Shown: one piece after another, positions 26,505 to 35,376 of the stretch
How the letters are laid out: each line of letters starts with the position of its first letter
How positions within the stretch are numbered: position 1 is the stretch's first letter
DNA from: Fodinicurvata fenggangensis DSM 21160
Lineage (GTDB): Bacteria > Pseudomonadota > Alphaproteobacteria > Kiloniellales > DSM-21159
DNA length: 64,000 nucleotides
NCBI RefSeq assembly: GCF_000686045.1
Contig: NZ_JMLV01000004.1
Coordinates: 203,545-267,544 of the forward strand
Direction of reading: 5' to 3'
The notes under the pieces: model-generated
What the model was told of the DNA's origin: nothing
The model's database searches: none
What the model saw: only the letters and a program-made list of their open reading frames with translations
Program-made: the position numbers and the translations under genes

Positions 26505-27599
26505 TTAGGCCGCCGGCGTGCCACCATCAAGTGCACCTTGCGGAAGCGTGGCAAGTGCCGTCAGGACCAGGGCAATCAGATCGGCCTGCCGGTTCGTGCC
26601 CGTCTTCTCGAAGAGGTTGCGCAGGTGGAAGGCCACCGTGGTCTGCGACACGCCCAGCTCGCTGGCGATCTGGTCCGTTCGCCGACCATGTGCCAGGGCA
26701 CGCGCAACCTCGCCTTCAGTGGGCGTCAACTCGAAGAGTTCTGACAGCACGGAGCCCGGCAGGTCCGGCCGGCGCTCGGGATCGGACAGGAAGACCACGG
26801 CCAGGGGGTCGTCGCGTCCCTCCCCGGCGACAGCCGGCAATGCGCAGGCAATGAGCAGCAGGTCACGCCGGCCCGAGGGACGTGGAACCGACAGGCTGGC
26901 GACCTGTTCCCGGCCTTCGCGGGCCGCCGAGCGGCAGGCTTCCAGCTGTTGGCGCAGCTGGCGATTCAGCTGCGGGGTGTCGGTCTTCAGCTCCGGCGCG
27001 ATGCGCAGGCCGTCATGCGCCTCGTGCAGGGAACGCGCCGCCCGGTTGGTGAAAAGCTGGCCCTCGGCGCCGACCAGAACCACGCCGAAGGCCAGCAGGT
27101 CGAGAATCCGGTGCAGCCCGCTGTGGTCTCCGGCGTTGGCCTTGGCCAGGGCAGCGCGAAGTGAGTCCAGTTCCTGCCCGAGCTTGTTGTTGATGCGCTG
27201 GACTTGCTGCAGGCGGGCGTCGATGCTGGCCAGCAGCAGGTCATAGTCGATGGGCTTTACCAGGTAGTCGTCGGCCCCGGCACGCTTGCCGTTGATGACC
27301 TCCTCGCGCTGATTGAGGGCGGTCAGGAACACGAAAGGCACATCGGCCAGGTCGGGGTGTTTGTTGCGCAGGTGGGCCAGCAGTTCATAGCCATCGAGCT
27401 GGGGCATGGAGATATCGCAGAGGATCAGGTCCGGCCGACGGTTCTCCAGGGCGGCCAGCGCCTCCAGGCCGTCTTCGGCGCCGATGGCACGATAGCCGGC
27501 TGTGATCAGTTCATCGAGGATGTCCTGACGCAGGTAGGGTTCATCCTCGATACAGAGAATGGTGCCAAGAGTCTCAGCCTGTTTCGTCTCCATCCTCAT
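26505..27599 (-). CDS. Response regulator with receiver, sensor-like middle and LuxR HTH
   Basis: This protein of about 364 residues has a receiver domain (LCIEDEP acidic pocket, phosphoacceptor Asp62 in LILCDISMPQLDG, Lys in DYLVKPIDYD). A coiled-coil and PAS-like middle segment (LLAFGVVLVGAEGQLFTNRAA) follows, then a LuxR-type HTH (LTPTEGEVARALAHGRRTDQIASELGVSQTTVAFHLRNLFEKTGTNRQADL region). The start at 27599 has GGAAGGACC directly upstream; the track of codons before it is unconserved. It leads an operon with the transaminase and BKACE genes and is divergent from the group containing the kinase at 29.5 kb, a possible partner. Confidence 0.93.
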   Translation of the reverse strand: MRMETKQAETLGTILCIEDEPYLRQDILDELITAGYRAIGAEDGLEALAALENRRPDLILCDISMPQLDGYELLAHLRNKHPDLADVPFVFLTALNQREEVINGKRAGADDYLVKPIDYDLLLASIDARLQQVQRINNKLGQELDSLRAALAKANAGDHSGLHRILDLLAFGVVLVGAEGQLFTNRAARSLHEAHDGLRIAPELKTDTPQLNRQLRQQLEACRSAAREGREQVASLSVPRPSGRRDLLLIACALPAVAGEGRDDPLAVVFLSDPERRPDLPGSVLSELFELTPTEGEVARALAHGRRTDQIASELGVSQTTVAFHLRNLFEKTGTNRQADLIALVLTALATLPQGALDGGTPAA

Positions 27600-27785
27600 G
27601 GTCCTTCCAGAACCCTGTCGCGATGGCCGTCCCAATCGATGGGGGTATCTCTTTCGGATAGAGTTAGTCCGCAAAGTGCCTGCCAGGCAAGCTTTGCCTG
27701 AAGGCCCCCTTCAAACGAACGGGGACAGGCCACACGACAGTCCCTAGGATTCCCTTTTTCCGAACCACGCGGAAGAGGGGACACC

Positions 27786-28787
27786 ATGTGGGATTTCTCG
27801 GTTGGCCGGGCGCTGGGCCTGATGGGCCAGACCCTGCCATTCCTGTTGCTGCGCGTCGCCGTCTATTTCGGCGTTGCCGTGGCCTATGTGCTGATGACGG
27901 GGGTCGGTGCCGGCGTCGGTTGGGGCATCGGCGGCTTCGGTGACGCCGGTTTCCAGGCCGGTTCGACCTTCTGGGGAGGGCTGATCGGCTTCGGCATCGT
28001 TGGTGCCGTGATGTATTTCCTGCGCGAATACATCCTCTATATGGTCAAGGCCGGTCACATTGCGGTGCTGGTGAAACTGCTGGACGGCGAGAAAATGCCG
28101 GAAGGCCGTTCGCAGATTGCTTATGCTCGTGAGGAAGTCACGAGCCGCTTTGCCCAGGCCAGCGTGCTGTTCGGCGTGGACCAGCTGGTCAAGGGTGTGC
28201 TGAGGGCGATCACTGGGCTGGTGCGCGGGATCGTGACCATCCTGCCGATTCCCGGGGCGCAGCAGCTGGTGAGCCTGCTGAAAGCCTTCCTGAAGATTGC
28301 CGTGGGCTTCATCGACGAGGTGATCCTGGCCTATGCGATTCGCACCGGCTCGACCAATGCCTGGGGCTCGGCGCGTACCGGTCTGGTGCTCTATGCCCAG
28401 AACTACAAGCCCATGCTGAAGAACGCGGCCTGGCTGGCGCTGATCGTCTATGGCCTGTCCTTCGTGATCTTCCTCCTGATGCTGGCGCCGGCGGCGCTTG
28501 CCGTCTACCTGATCCCCGGTGCCTGGTCGGCCGGCGGCATCGTCTTTGCCCTGCTGTTTGCCTGGAGCGTGAAGGCGGCCATCCTGGAGCCCTTCGCAAT
28601 CACCTGCATGATGCAGGTCTATTTCCGCACCATCGAGGGCCAGACGCCGGATCCGGCCTGGGAATCCAAGCTGGAGCAGCTCTCGGGCAAGTTCGGCAAG
28701 CTGAAGGAAAAGGCCCGCGCCTATGGCGCTTCGACGGGCGATGCCGGGGACGGGGGCCTGGCACAAGCCAATCAGAGCGCCTCGTGA
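27786..28787 (+). CDS. Conserved multi-spanning membrane protein of unknown function
   Basis: This 333-residue protein is mostly hydrophobic: one to two helices near 14-40, one near 62-84, a long amphipathic middle (130-200) and two to three helices at 215-275. A cytoplasmic-looking charged C-terminal tail follows (KLEQLSGKFGKLKEKARAYG). AGAGGGG precedes the ATG. I do not recognise a named family. It is the first gene of a plus-strand group with a molybdopterin-fold protein and a histidine kinase, divergent from the response regulator operon. A glycine-rich loop (GVGAGVGWGIGGFGDAG) between the first two helices is notable. Confidence 0.8.
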   Translation: MWDFSVGRALGLMGQTLPFLLLRVAVYFGVAVAYVLMTGVGAGVGWGIGGFGDAGFQAGSTFWGGLIGFGIVGAVMYFLREYILYMVKAGHIAVLVKLLDGEKMPEGRSQIAYAREEVTSRFAQASVLFGVDQLVKGVLRAITGLVRGIVTILPIPGAQQLVSLLKAFLKIAVGFIDEVILAYAIRTGSTNAWGSARTGLVLYAQNYKPMLKNAAWLALIVYGLSFVIFLLMLAPAALAVYLIPGAWSAGGIVFALLFAWSVKAAILEPFAITCMMQVYFRTIEGQTPDPAWESKLEQLSGKFGKLKEKARAYGASTGDAGDGGLAQANQSAS

Positions 28788-28794
28788 GGCCTTT

Positions 28795-28827
28795 CCGCCG
28801 GGCGGGGCCGTGCGCTCCGCCCGGCGG
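28795..28827. terminator. Strong GC hairpin after the membrane protein gene
   Basis: A perfect 11-bp inverted repeat, CCGCCGGGCGG (28795-28805) with its complement (28817-28827) and an 11-nt loop, begins 7 bp after the stop at 28787. There is no T-run, so it may slow transcription, protect the 3' end or act as a weak terminator. Confidence 0.5.
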
Positions 28828-28948
28828 CGGCGCGCGTCCTCATTCCACAGCTGGATCTTCAAGCTGCCGGCAGGCGTGGACAGGCCTGCCGGATTCTGCT
28901 GTTCTGAACGGAAGATATCAATAATCCGTCAGGTAGCGGGAGGAAGGC

Positions 28949-29524
28949 ATGTCGTCTGTTTGCATGAGGAAAGTGCGCGCGTTGAAAGGGAACGGGAACA
29001 GGTCTGTCCTGAGGCGCTTGTTCCATTCCGTGACCTTGTTCCTGGCCGCCCTCCTGGCACTGGGGGCTGTGTCTGCAGCGGCTTCGGACCTGCCCGATCC
29101 CACGGGAGAGGTGCTGCTGACCGTCACCGGCAACATCGGACAGACGAACGATGGGGACAGGGCCCTGTTCGACCGGGCCATGCTGGAAAACCTGCCGAGG
29201 CAGACACTGGAGACCCGCACGGTGGTGACCGATGGCGTGAAGACCTTCGACGGCTTCCTGATGCGCGATCTGCTGGCGCGGGTGGAGGCCGAGGGCGAGA
29301 CGGTCACGGCCAGTGCGCTCAACGACTATGTCATCGAGATTCCCATGGAGGACTTCCAGGATTTCGACGTTCTGGTGGCAACGCAGATGGACGGCGAACG
29401 CCTCTCCCCCCGGGACAAGGGGCCCTTGTGGATTGTCTATCCAAGGGACGATCACGAAGCCCTGCAGGACATCCGCTATGACTACCGTTGGGTCTGGCAG
29501 TTGATACAGCTCGACATCGAATGA
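28949..29524 (+). CDS. Exported molybdopterin-fold (sulfite oxidase-like) domain protein
   Basis: This 191-residue protein has an N-terminal export signal (hydrophobic 27-45, ending AAAS) and one domain resembling the oxidoreductase molybdopterin-binding fold: LLTVTGNIGQTN, then FDGFLMRDLLARV, DYVIEIPMEDF and KGPLWIVYPRDD. It is much shorter than true molybdoenzymes and has no cysteine to bind the metal, so it may be a sensory or binding domain, not an enzyme. GGGAGGAAGG precedes the ATG. Its stop overlaps the start of a histidine kinase gene (ATGA), suggesting it feeds that kinase as a periplasmic sensor. Confidence 0.78.
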   Translation: MSSVCMRKVRALKGNGNRSVLRRLFHSVTLFLAALLALGAVSAAASDLPDPTGEVLLTVTGNIGQTNDGDRALFDRAMLENLPRQTLETRTVVTDGVKTFDGFLMRDLLARVEAEGETVTASALNDYVIEIPMEDFQDFDVLVATQMDGERLSPRDKGPLWIVYPRDDHEALQDIRYDYRWVWQLIQLDIE

Positions 29525-30843
29525 AGCGGCGCCATGATGCCATAGCCTATGCGGTCTCGGGCATTGCCATCCTGGCCTTCGCCGTTGTCCTGGTCTTCGC
29601 GCTCTGGCGGCTGCTGGAAACGGAAAGCGAGATGCGCCGGAACGAGGGCGACAACATGCTCTGGGCCATCTCGCAGGCGCAGACGGCCACCCTGCTTCTG
29701 GATGCCTCATTGGCCCGGCGCGCCAGCGGCCTGGAAGAGAACACCGAGGTCGAGCGCCGCTACAACGTGTTGCTGAGCCGCTTGAACCTGCTGTCCCAGG
29801 GGCCCCAGGCCCGCTACATGGCCGACCTGGGATTTGCCGAACCCCTGGCCGAGGATGCGCGCGCGGTGCGCAACCTGGAGGACGTCATCCTGGGAAAGGG
29901 AAGCGGGGCGGAGGAGCCGCCGACAGAGGTCCATTCCGTCCTGGGAGAGCTGGAGCGGGATCTGGGCCGTGCTGCGAACGAATCCATGGTCGCCCACTGG
30001 GACCGGACCGGGGCGCGCCTGGATCGGCAACGCGAAGCCATCCTGCAGGTGATCGTCTCGATCCTGGCGATCCTGGCGCTGGGCGTTTTCCTGTCCGTGA
30101 CCATGCTACGCGCCCTGGCCCAGAAGGAGCGCATGCGGCGCACCCTGGCCAGGGAACAGGAAGTGGCCGAGATATATCGCAGTTTCGTGGCGCTGGTGTC
30201 GCACCAGTTCCGCACGCCGCTGGCGGTGATCGACTCCTCCATGCAGCGCCTGCAGCGCCAGGGAGACAGCCTGTCGCGCGAGGATATCCAGGAACGGGCG
30301 CGGCGCGCCCGAACGGAAGCCCAGGGCCTGGCCCGCCTGGTGGACACGACGCTGGATGCCATCCGCCTCGAGGGTGGTGGCATTGCCGTGGAGGCCCAGG
30401 ATTGTGATATCGCCCAGTTGCTGGAACGCGTGCGGGAGCGGCAACTGGGTGTGACGCCGGAACGCAGCATCACGCTGTCTATTGCCGATGAGGTACCGCC
30501 CTACATCCGCACCGACCCCTTGCTGGTCGAGCAGGTCCTGGGCAATCTGCTGTCCAACGCGGTCAAGTATTCCCCGGACAGCGAGACCGTGGGCCTGAGC
30601 GTGCGGGCGGAGGACCATCGAATCCTCTTCTCGGTGACCGACCGCGGCATTGGTATCCCGCAGGACGAGCAGGACAGGCTGTTCAGCCGTTTTTTCCGGG
30701 CCACTACGGCGGCCGGCACACGGGGGGCAGGCATAGGCCTGAGTATTTCCCATCAGCTGGCCGGTGAGCTGGGCGGGGATTTGAGATTCGAAAGTCGCAG
30801 CGGCCTCGGCTCCACCTTTACCCTGGCCCTGCCCAATTTATAG
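29521..30843 (+). CDS. Membrane sensor histidine kinase
   Basis: This 440-residue kinase has one helix near 9-30, a periplasmic helical sensor region (31-175), a second helix near 175-197, then HisKA with phosphoacceptor His228 in VALVSHQFRTPLAVID. The HATPase has an N-box (LGNLLSNAVKYSP), G1 (VTDRGIGIPQDEQDRLF) and G2 (GTRGAGIGLSISHQL). No HAMP domain is evident. The start at 29521 overlaps the stop of the molybdopterin-fold gene by 4 bp. No response regulator follows it; the LuxR-type regulator at 26.5-27.6 kb on the other side of the membrane protein gene is the nearest candidate partner. Confidence 0.93.
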   Translation: MKRRHDAIAYAVSGIAILAFAVVLVFALWRLLETESEMRRNEGDNMLWAISQAQTATLLLDASLARRASGLEENTEVERRYNVLLSRLNLLSQGPQARYMADLGFAEPLAEDARAVRNLEDVILGKGSGAEEPPTEVHSVLGELERDLGRAANESMVAHWDRTGARLDRQREAILQVIVSILAILALGVFLSVTMLRALAQKERMRRTLAREQEVAEIYRSFVALVSHQFRTPLAVIDSSMQRLQRQGDSLSREDIQERARRARTEAQGLARLVDTTLDAIRLEGGGIAVEAQDCDIAQLLERVRERQLGVTPERSITLSIADEVPPYIRTDPLLVEQVLGNLLSNAVKYSPDSETVGLSVRAEDHRILFSVTDRGIGIPQDEQDRLFSRFFRATTAAGTRGAGIGLSISHQLAGELGGDLRFESRSGLGSTFTLALPNL

Positions 30844-30882
30844 GGGACGACAGGTCCGACGGCCGTGAATCCCAGGCCGGCC

Positions 30883-30911
30883 TTGTCATGCCCTCCCGAG
30901 CCCGTTATAAC
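30883..30911 (+). promoter_or_regulatory. Sigma-70 promoter of rpmI-rplT-pheST
   Basis: TTGTCA (30883-30888) and TATAAC (30906-30911) are exactly 17 bp apart, 90 bp upstream of rpmI. The leader in between is GC-rich with short complementary GGCGG/CCGCC tracts, so a regulatory leader is possible, but infC is not part of this operon. Confidence 0.65.
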
Positions 30912-31000
30912 CCGCCTCTCGACGCACGGCGGTGCGGCCAACAGGCATGCCCAGCCGCCGGAATTTTGCTGTCCAGACAGCGACCAGACCAGAGGACAAA

Positions 31001-31201
31001 ATGCCGAAACTGAAGACAAAGAGCAGCGCCAAGAAGCGCTTCAAGCTGACCGCCACCGGCAAGGTGCGCGTCGGCTCCGCTTTCATGAGCCATAACATGC
31101 GCAAACGGCCGCAGAAAATGAAGCGCAATGCGCGCGGAACGAAGCTGCTGAGCAGCACGGACGCCCGCATCGTCAAGCGCTATTACATGCCCAACGACTG
31201 A
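31001..31201 (+). CDS. rpmI: 50S ribosomal protein L35
   Basis: The 66-residue basic protein [20 protein letters not shown]...[14 protein letters not shown] sequence is bL35 of the large ribosomal subunit. AGAGGAC lies just upstream. The family length is 64-67 residues, so 31001 is the right start; an upstream in-frame ATG would add 23 residues. It is followed 15 bp later by rplT. Confidence 0.97.
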   Translation: MPKLKTKSSAKKRFKLTATGKVRVGSAFMSHNMRKRPQKMKRNARGTKLLSSTDARIVKRYYMPND

Positions 31202-31216
31202 CGGGAGAGCCGAGCC

Positions 31217-31585
31217 ATGTCACGTATCAAACGCGGAACCACCGCACACGCCCGTCACAAGAAGATCCTGAAGCAGGCCAAAGGCTATCGCGGCCGCAGG
31301 AACAATGTCTATCGCGCTGCCGTCCAGCAGGTCGAGAAGTCCCTGCAGTACGCCTATCGCGACCGCCGTGTCCGCAAGCGCAATTTCCGTTCGCTGTGGA
31401 TCCAGCGGATCAACGCCGGCGCCCGCGAGCACGGCCTGAGCTATTCGCAGTTCATGAATGGCATGCGGAAGGCCGGTATCGAGCTGGACCGCAAGGTCCT
31501 GGCCGACATTGCCGTGCGCGAGCCGGAGGCCTTCAAGTCCCTGGCCGAGCAGGCACAGAGCGCACTGAACCAGGCCGAGGCCTGA
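31217..31585 (+). CDS. rplT: 50S ribosomal protein L20
   Basis: The 122-residue protein matches bL20, which binds 23S rRNA early in large-subunit assembly: [20 protein letters not shown] at the N terminus, then [26 protein letters not shown] and [18 protein letters not shown]20 often represses its own operon in other bacteria. The order rpmI-rplT-pheS-pheT is standard for this lineage. Confidence 0.97.
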   Translation: MSRIKRGTTAHARHKKILKQAKGYRGRRNNVYRAAVQQVEKSLQYAYRDRRVRKRNFRSLWIQRINAGAREHGLSYSQFMNGMRKAGIELDRKVLADIAVREPEAFKSLAEQAQSALNQAEA

Positions 31586-31597
31586 ACGCTTCCTGAG

Positions 31598-31631
31598 ACC
31601 GGGCGGCTGCGGCCCCGCAAGGCTGCCCGGT
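31598..31631 (+). terminator. Hairpin between rplT and pheS
   Basis: ACCGGGC (31598-31604) pairs with GCCCGGT (31625-31631), with an inner GCGG/CCGC pair. No T-run follows, so this is more likely a processing or attenuation structure separating the ribosomal and tRNA synthetase parts of the transcript. Confidence 0.45.
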
Positions 31632-31717
31632 ATCGGCCCTCCGCTGTCACCGCTGTTGCGGGGCGTCTTTCCGCGCGTGAGAGCCCCATTTCACCTGAAG
31701 ACTGCGACAGAGTGCCG

Positions 31718-32791
31718 ATGCAAGACCTGGAACAGCTCAAGCAGAAACTGCTGGACGAGGCCGCCGAGGCGGCCGACCTGGACAGCCTGGAAGCCCTGCG
31801 TGTGCGCGCGCTCGGCAAGAAGGGCGAGATCACCCAGCGCATGAAGACACTGGGCCAGCTTTCGCCCGACGAGCGGCGAGAGGCAGGCCAGGCGCTCAAC
31901 CAGGTGAAGGATGCCCTGGCCGAGGCCATCGAGACGCGCCGCGAGGCGCTGGAGGCGACGGCCCTGGAAGCCCGCCTGCAGGCCGAGCGCATCGACGTCT
32001 CGCTGCCCGTACGGCCCGAACGCAGCGGGCATGTCCATCCCATCAGCCGCACCATCGACGAACTGATCGCCATCTTCGGTGAGATGGGCTTCTCGGTTGC
32101 CGAGGGACCGCACATCGAGGATGCCTTCCACAACTTCTCGGCGCTGAACATTCCCGAGTGGCATCCGGCGCGCCAGGACATGGACACCTTCTACCTGAAG
32201 GCCGAGTCCGAGGACGCGGAACGCCCGGTGCTGCGCACCCACACCTCGCCGGTGCAGATTCGGCACATGCTGTCCGACAAGCCGCCCCTGCGCATCATTG
32301 CGCCGGGCCGCACCTTCCGCGCCGACCATGACGCCACGCACAGCCCCATGTTCCACCAGGTCGAGGGGCTGGTGGTGGATGAGACCACGCACATGGGGCA
32401 CCTGAAGGGGACGCTGATCGAGTTCTGCCGCGCCTTCTTCGGCGTGGACGACCTGCCGGTGCGTTTCCGGCCGAGCTATTTTCCCTTCACGGAGCCCTCG
32501 GCCGAGGTCGACATCGGCTGCTCGCACGAGGGCGGGCAGCTGGTCATCGGGCCGGGCAAGGACTGGCTGGAGATCCTGGGCTGCGGCATGGTGCACCCCA
32601 AGGTGCTGGAGAATTGCGGCATCGATTCCACCCGCTACCAGGGTTTTGCCTTCGGCATGGGCATCGAGCGCATCGCCATGCTGAAGTACGGCATTCCCGA
32701 CCTGCGCACCTTCTATGAGTCCGACCTGCGCTGGCTGCGGCACTACGGCTTCCTGCCACTTGATGTGCCGTCCATGGTGCGCGGGCTGTAA
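31718..32791 (+). CDS. pheS: Phenylalanine-tRNA ligase alpha subunit
   Basis: PheS is the catalytic subunit of the alpha2-beta2 enzyme that charges tRNA-Phe. The 357-residue protein has an N-terminal coiled coil (1-90), motif 2 in [13 protein letters not shown]...[17 protein letters not shown], and motif 3 in [20 protein letters not shown]. The phenylalanine pocket segment [12 protein letters not shown] is intact. The ATG at 31718 is preferred over a GTG two codons earlier. The cognate tRNA-Phe gene is at 47.98 kb. Confidence 0.97.
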   Translation: MQDLEQLKQKLLDEAAEAADLDSLEALRVRALGKKGEITQRMKTLGQLSPDERREAGQALNQVKDALAEAIETRREALEATALEARLQAERIDVSLPVRPERSGHVHPISRTIDELIAIFGEMGFSVAEGPHIEDAFHNFSALNIPEWHPARQDMDTFYLKAESEDAERPVLRTHTSPVQIRHMLSDKPPLRIIAPGRTFRADHDATHSPMFHQVEGLVVDETTHMGHLKGTLIEFCRAFFGVDDLPVRFRPSYFPFTEPSAEVDIGCSHEGGQLVIGPGKDWLEILGCGMVHPKVLENCGIDSTRYQGFAFGMGIERIAMLKYGIPDLRTFYESDLRWLRHYGFLPLDVPSMVRGL

Positions 32792-32804
32792 GGGGGCAAG
32801 AGCG

Positions 32805-35222
32805 ATGAAATTCACCTTCAACTGGCTGAAGGATCACCTGGAGACCACGGCCGGCCTGGACGAGATCGTCGAGCGCCTGTCCATGCTGGGCCTGGAGGTC
32901 GAGGGCGTTGAGGACCGTGGCAAGCAGTTGGCGCCCTTCGCCGTGGCCCATGTCATCGAGGCCGCGCCGCATCCCGATGCCGACCGCCTGAAGGTCTGCC
33001 GGGTGGCCACGGCCGAGGGTGAGGCGCAGGTGGTCTGCGGCGCGCCCAATGCCCACACGGGCATGTATGGCGTCTTCGCCGCGCCCGGCAGCTATATTCC
33101 CGGCACCGACCTGAACCTGAAAGCCGGCGTGATTCGCGGCGTCGAGTCCCGAGGGATGCTGGTTTCGGAGCGCGAACTGGGCATCTCCGACGAACACGAA
33201 GGCATCATCGAGCTCAATCCCGAGGATTTCGGCGGCAAGCTGGAGGTGGGGCAGGCTTTCGCGCCACTGGCCGGCCTGGACGATGCGGTGATAGAGATCG
33301 GCATCACGCCCAACCGCGGCGACTGCCTGGGCGTGCGCGGCATCGCACGCGATCTGGCGGCCGCCGGGCTGGGCAGCTTGAAGCCGCTGAAGGCCGATCC
33401 GCTCAAGGGAAGCTTCGAAAGCCCGCGCACCTGGAAGCGTGACCTGCCGGCCGACGACCAGGGCGCCTGTCCCTATGTGGCTGGCCGCAGTTTCCGCGGC
33501 GTGACGAACGGGCCCTCGCCCAAGTGGCTGCAGGACCGCCTGCGCGCCATCGGACTGCGCCCCATTTCGGCGCTGGTGGACATCACCAACTATGTCACCT
33601 TCGACCTGGGCCGGCCGTTGCACGTCTTCGATGCGGCCAAGCTGGCGGGCAACCCCACCATGCGCATGGCACGGGACGGCGAAAGCCTGGAGGCCCTGGA
33701 CGAGAACAGCTACGAGCTGGACGGCGAGACCCTGGTGATCGCCGACGACAAGGGCCCGCAGGCCATTGGCGGCATCATGGGTGGCGAGGAGACCGGCTGC
33801 AGCCTGGAGACCACGGAGGTCTTCCTCGAAGTCGCGCTGTTCGACCCCATTCGCATCGCCTTCGCCGGACGGCGTCTGGGCATCCATTCCGATGCGCGCT
33901 ATCGCTTCGAACGCGGCGTTGATCCCGAGAGCGCCCGCTGGGGGGTCGAGGTGGCCACGGCCATGATCCTGGATCTCTGCGGCGGCGAGGCAAGTGAAGC
34001 GGTAGCCGCCGGGACCCTGCCCGAGGAGCGTCCTGTGGTGGAGCTGCGCGCCAGCCGGGTGGCAAGCCTGGGCGGGGTGGAGATTCCGGCTGCCGAACAG
34101 CAGGCTCTGCTGGAGAAGCTGGGTTTCGAGGTCCAGCTCAAGGGCGAGGTCCTGTCCTGTAGTGTGCCGAGCTGGCGCCCGGATATCGAGGGCGAGGCCT
34201 GCCTGGTGGAAGAGGTGCTGCGCCTGCATGGCTATGAGGCGCTGCCGCTGACCCCGCCGAAGCGGGACGAGAGCCTGCCCCGCGAGGTGCTGACGGTGAA
34301 GCAGAAGCGCTTCTCGGCCGTGCGCCAGGCACTGGCCTGGCGCGGCCTCGACGAGGCCGTCACCTTCTCGTTCATCGCCGAGCGGCAGGCCCGCCTGTTT
34401 GGCTGGGAGGCCGAATCCCTGCGCGTGGACAATCCCATATCCAGCGACCTGGACGTGATGCGCCCCTCGATCCTGCCGACCTTGCTGGACGCGGCTTCGC
34501 GCAATGCGGCGCGCGGCTATCACGACGGTGCCTTCTTCGAGATCGGGCCGCAGTATGCCGGCACTGCGCCTTCGGACCAGACCGACCTAGCCGCAGCCCT
34601 GCGCAGCGGACGGGCGGTCTCGCGGCACTGGCTGGCCGAAGGCCGTGCCGTGGATGCCTTCGATGCCAAGGCCGACGCGCTGAAGGCGCTGGAGGCCGCC
34701 GGGGCTCCGGTGGACAGCCTTCAGGTCACGGCCGATGCACCGGCCTGGTACCATCCCGGCCGCTCGGGACAGCTGCGCCTGGGGCCCAAGGTGCTGGCCA
34801 GCTTCGGGGAGTTGCACCCGCGCGTGCTGAAGTCCTTCGACCTGAAGGGCACGGCGGTGGCCTGCGAGGTCTATGTGGAGAGCATTCCCGAGCCCAAGGC
34901 CAAGGCGGGCAAGGCACGGCCGGCCCTGGAGCTTTCGGCCTACCAGCCCGTGGAGCGGGACTTCGCCTTCCTGATGGACGCGGATGTGCCGGCGGAAAAG
35001 GCGATCCGGGCGGCCAGGGGGGCCGACAAGAAGCTGGTGACCGGCGTCGAGGTCTTCGACGTCTACAGCGGCAAGGGTGTGCCCGAGGGCCAGAAGTCAC
35101 TGGCGCTCTGCGTCACGCTGCAGCCCCGGGACAAGACCCTGACCGACGAGGAACTGGAAGCCGTCAGCGCGAAGATCATCGCCCAGGTGGAGAAGGCAAC
35201 AGGCGGCAGCCTGCGCGGGTAG
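32805..35222 (+). CDS. pheT: Phenylalanine-tRNA ligase beta subunit
   Basis: The 805-residue PheT subunit starts MKFTFNWLKDHLETT with AGGGGG upstream. In order it shows an EMAP-like tRNA-binding domain (PHPDADRLKVCRVATAEGEAQVVCGAPN), the B3/B4 editing domain, the B5 domain, a catalytic-like core and a C-terminal FDX-ACB anticodon-binding domain (PVERDFAFLMDADVPAEKAI...). It follows pheS by 13 bp. Length and domain order are normal. Confidence 0.97.
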   Translation: MKFTFNWLKDHLETTAGLDEIVERLSMLGLEVEGVEDRGKQLAPFAVAHVIEAAPHPDADRLKVCRVATAEGEAQVVCGAPNAHTGMYGVFAAPGSYIPGTDLNLKAGVIRGVESRGMLVSERELGISDEHEGIIELNPEDFGGKLEVGQAFAPLAGLDDAVIEIGITPNRGDCLGVRGIARDLAAAGLGSLKPLKADPLKGSFESPRTWKRDLPADDQGACPYVAGRSFRGVTNGPSPKWLQDRLRAIGLRPISALVDITNYVTFDLGRPLHVFDAAKLAGNPTMRMARDGESLEALDENSYELDGETLVIADDKGPQAIGGIMGGEETGCSLETTEVFLEVALFDPIRIAFAGRRLGIHSDARYRFERGVDPESARWGVEVATAMILDLCGGEASEAVAAGTLPEERPVVELRASRVASLGGVEIPAAEQQALLEKLGFEVQLKGEVLSCSVPSWRPDIEGEACLVEEVLRLHGYEALPLTPPKRDESLPREVLTVKQKRFSAVRQALAWRGLDEAVTFSFIAERQARLFGWEAESLRVDNPISSDLDVMRPSILPTLLDAASRNAARGYHDGAFFEIGPQYAGTAPSDQTDLAAALRSGRAVSRHWLAEGRAVDAFDAKADALKALEAAGAPVDSLQVTADAPAWYHPGRSGQLRLGPKVLASFGELHPRVLKSFDLKGTAVACEVYVESIPEPKAKAGKARPALELSAYQPVERDFAFLMDADVPAEKAIRAARGADKKLVTGVEVFDVYSGKGVPEGQKSLALCVTLQPRDKTLTDEELEAVSAKIIAQVEKATGGSLRG

Positions 35223-35330
35223 CAACCTGTCGGCAAAAGCTGGGCGCCAAGTATTCCTGCCCTGATTCAGGATATCTTAACAAGATTTTGTTTTTCTTGT
35301 GCAAGGACTGCCATAAAATGCGCAGACATA

Positions 35331-35349
35331 ACCTGCAAGTCTTGCAGGT
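35331..35349. promoter_or_regulatory. Perfect 19-bp palindrome upstream of the GAF kinase
   Basis: ACCTGCAAG-T-CTTGCAGGT is a perfect inverted repeat with a single central base, ending 27 bp before the start at 35377. A second short palindrome, CTTGTGCAAG, lies at 35296-35305 and shares the CTTG/CAAG half-site. This looks like an operator or an mRNA hairpin in the leader. Confidence 0.55.
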
Positions 35350-35376
35350 CTCCGGTAAATTGTACAGGCAGGGTAA

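Noticed and set aside
30844..31000. An L20-type autoregulatory leader or missing infC
   Set aside because: Only short GC complementarities are visible. infC is often elsewhere in alphaproteobacteria, so its absence is not notable.
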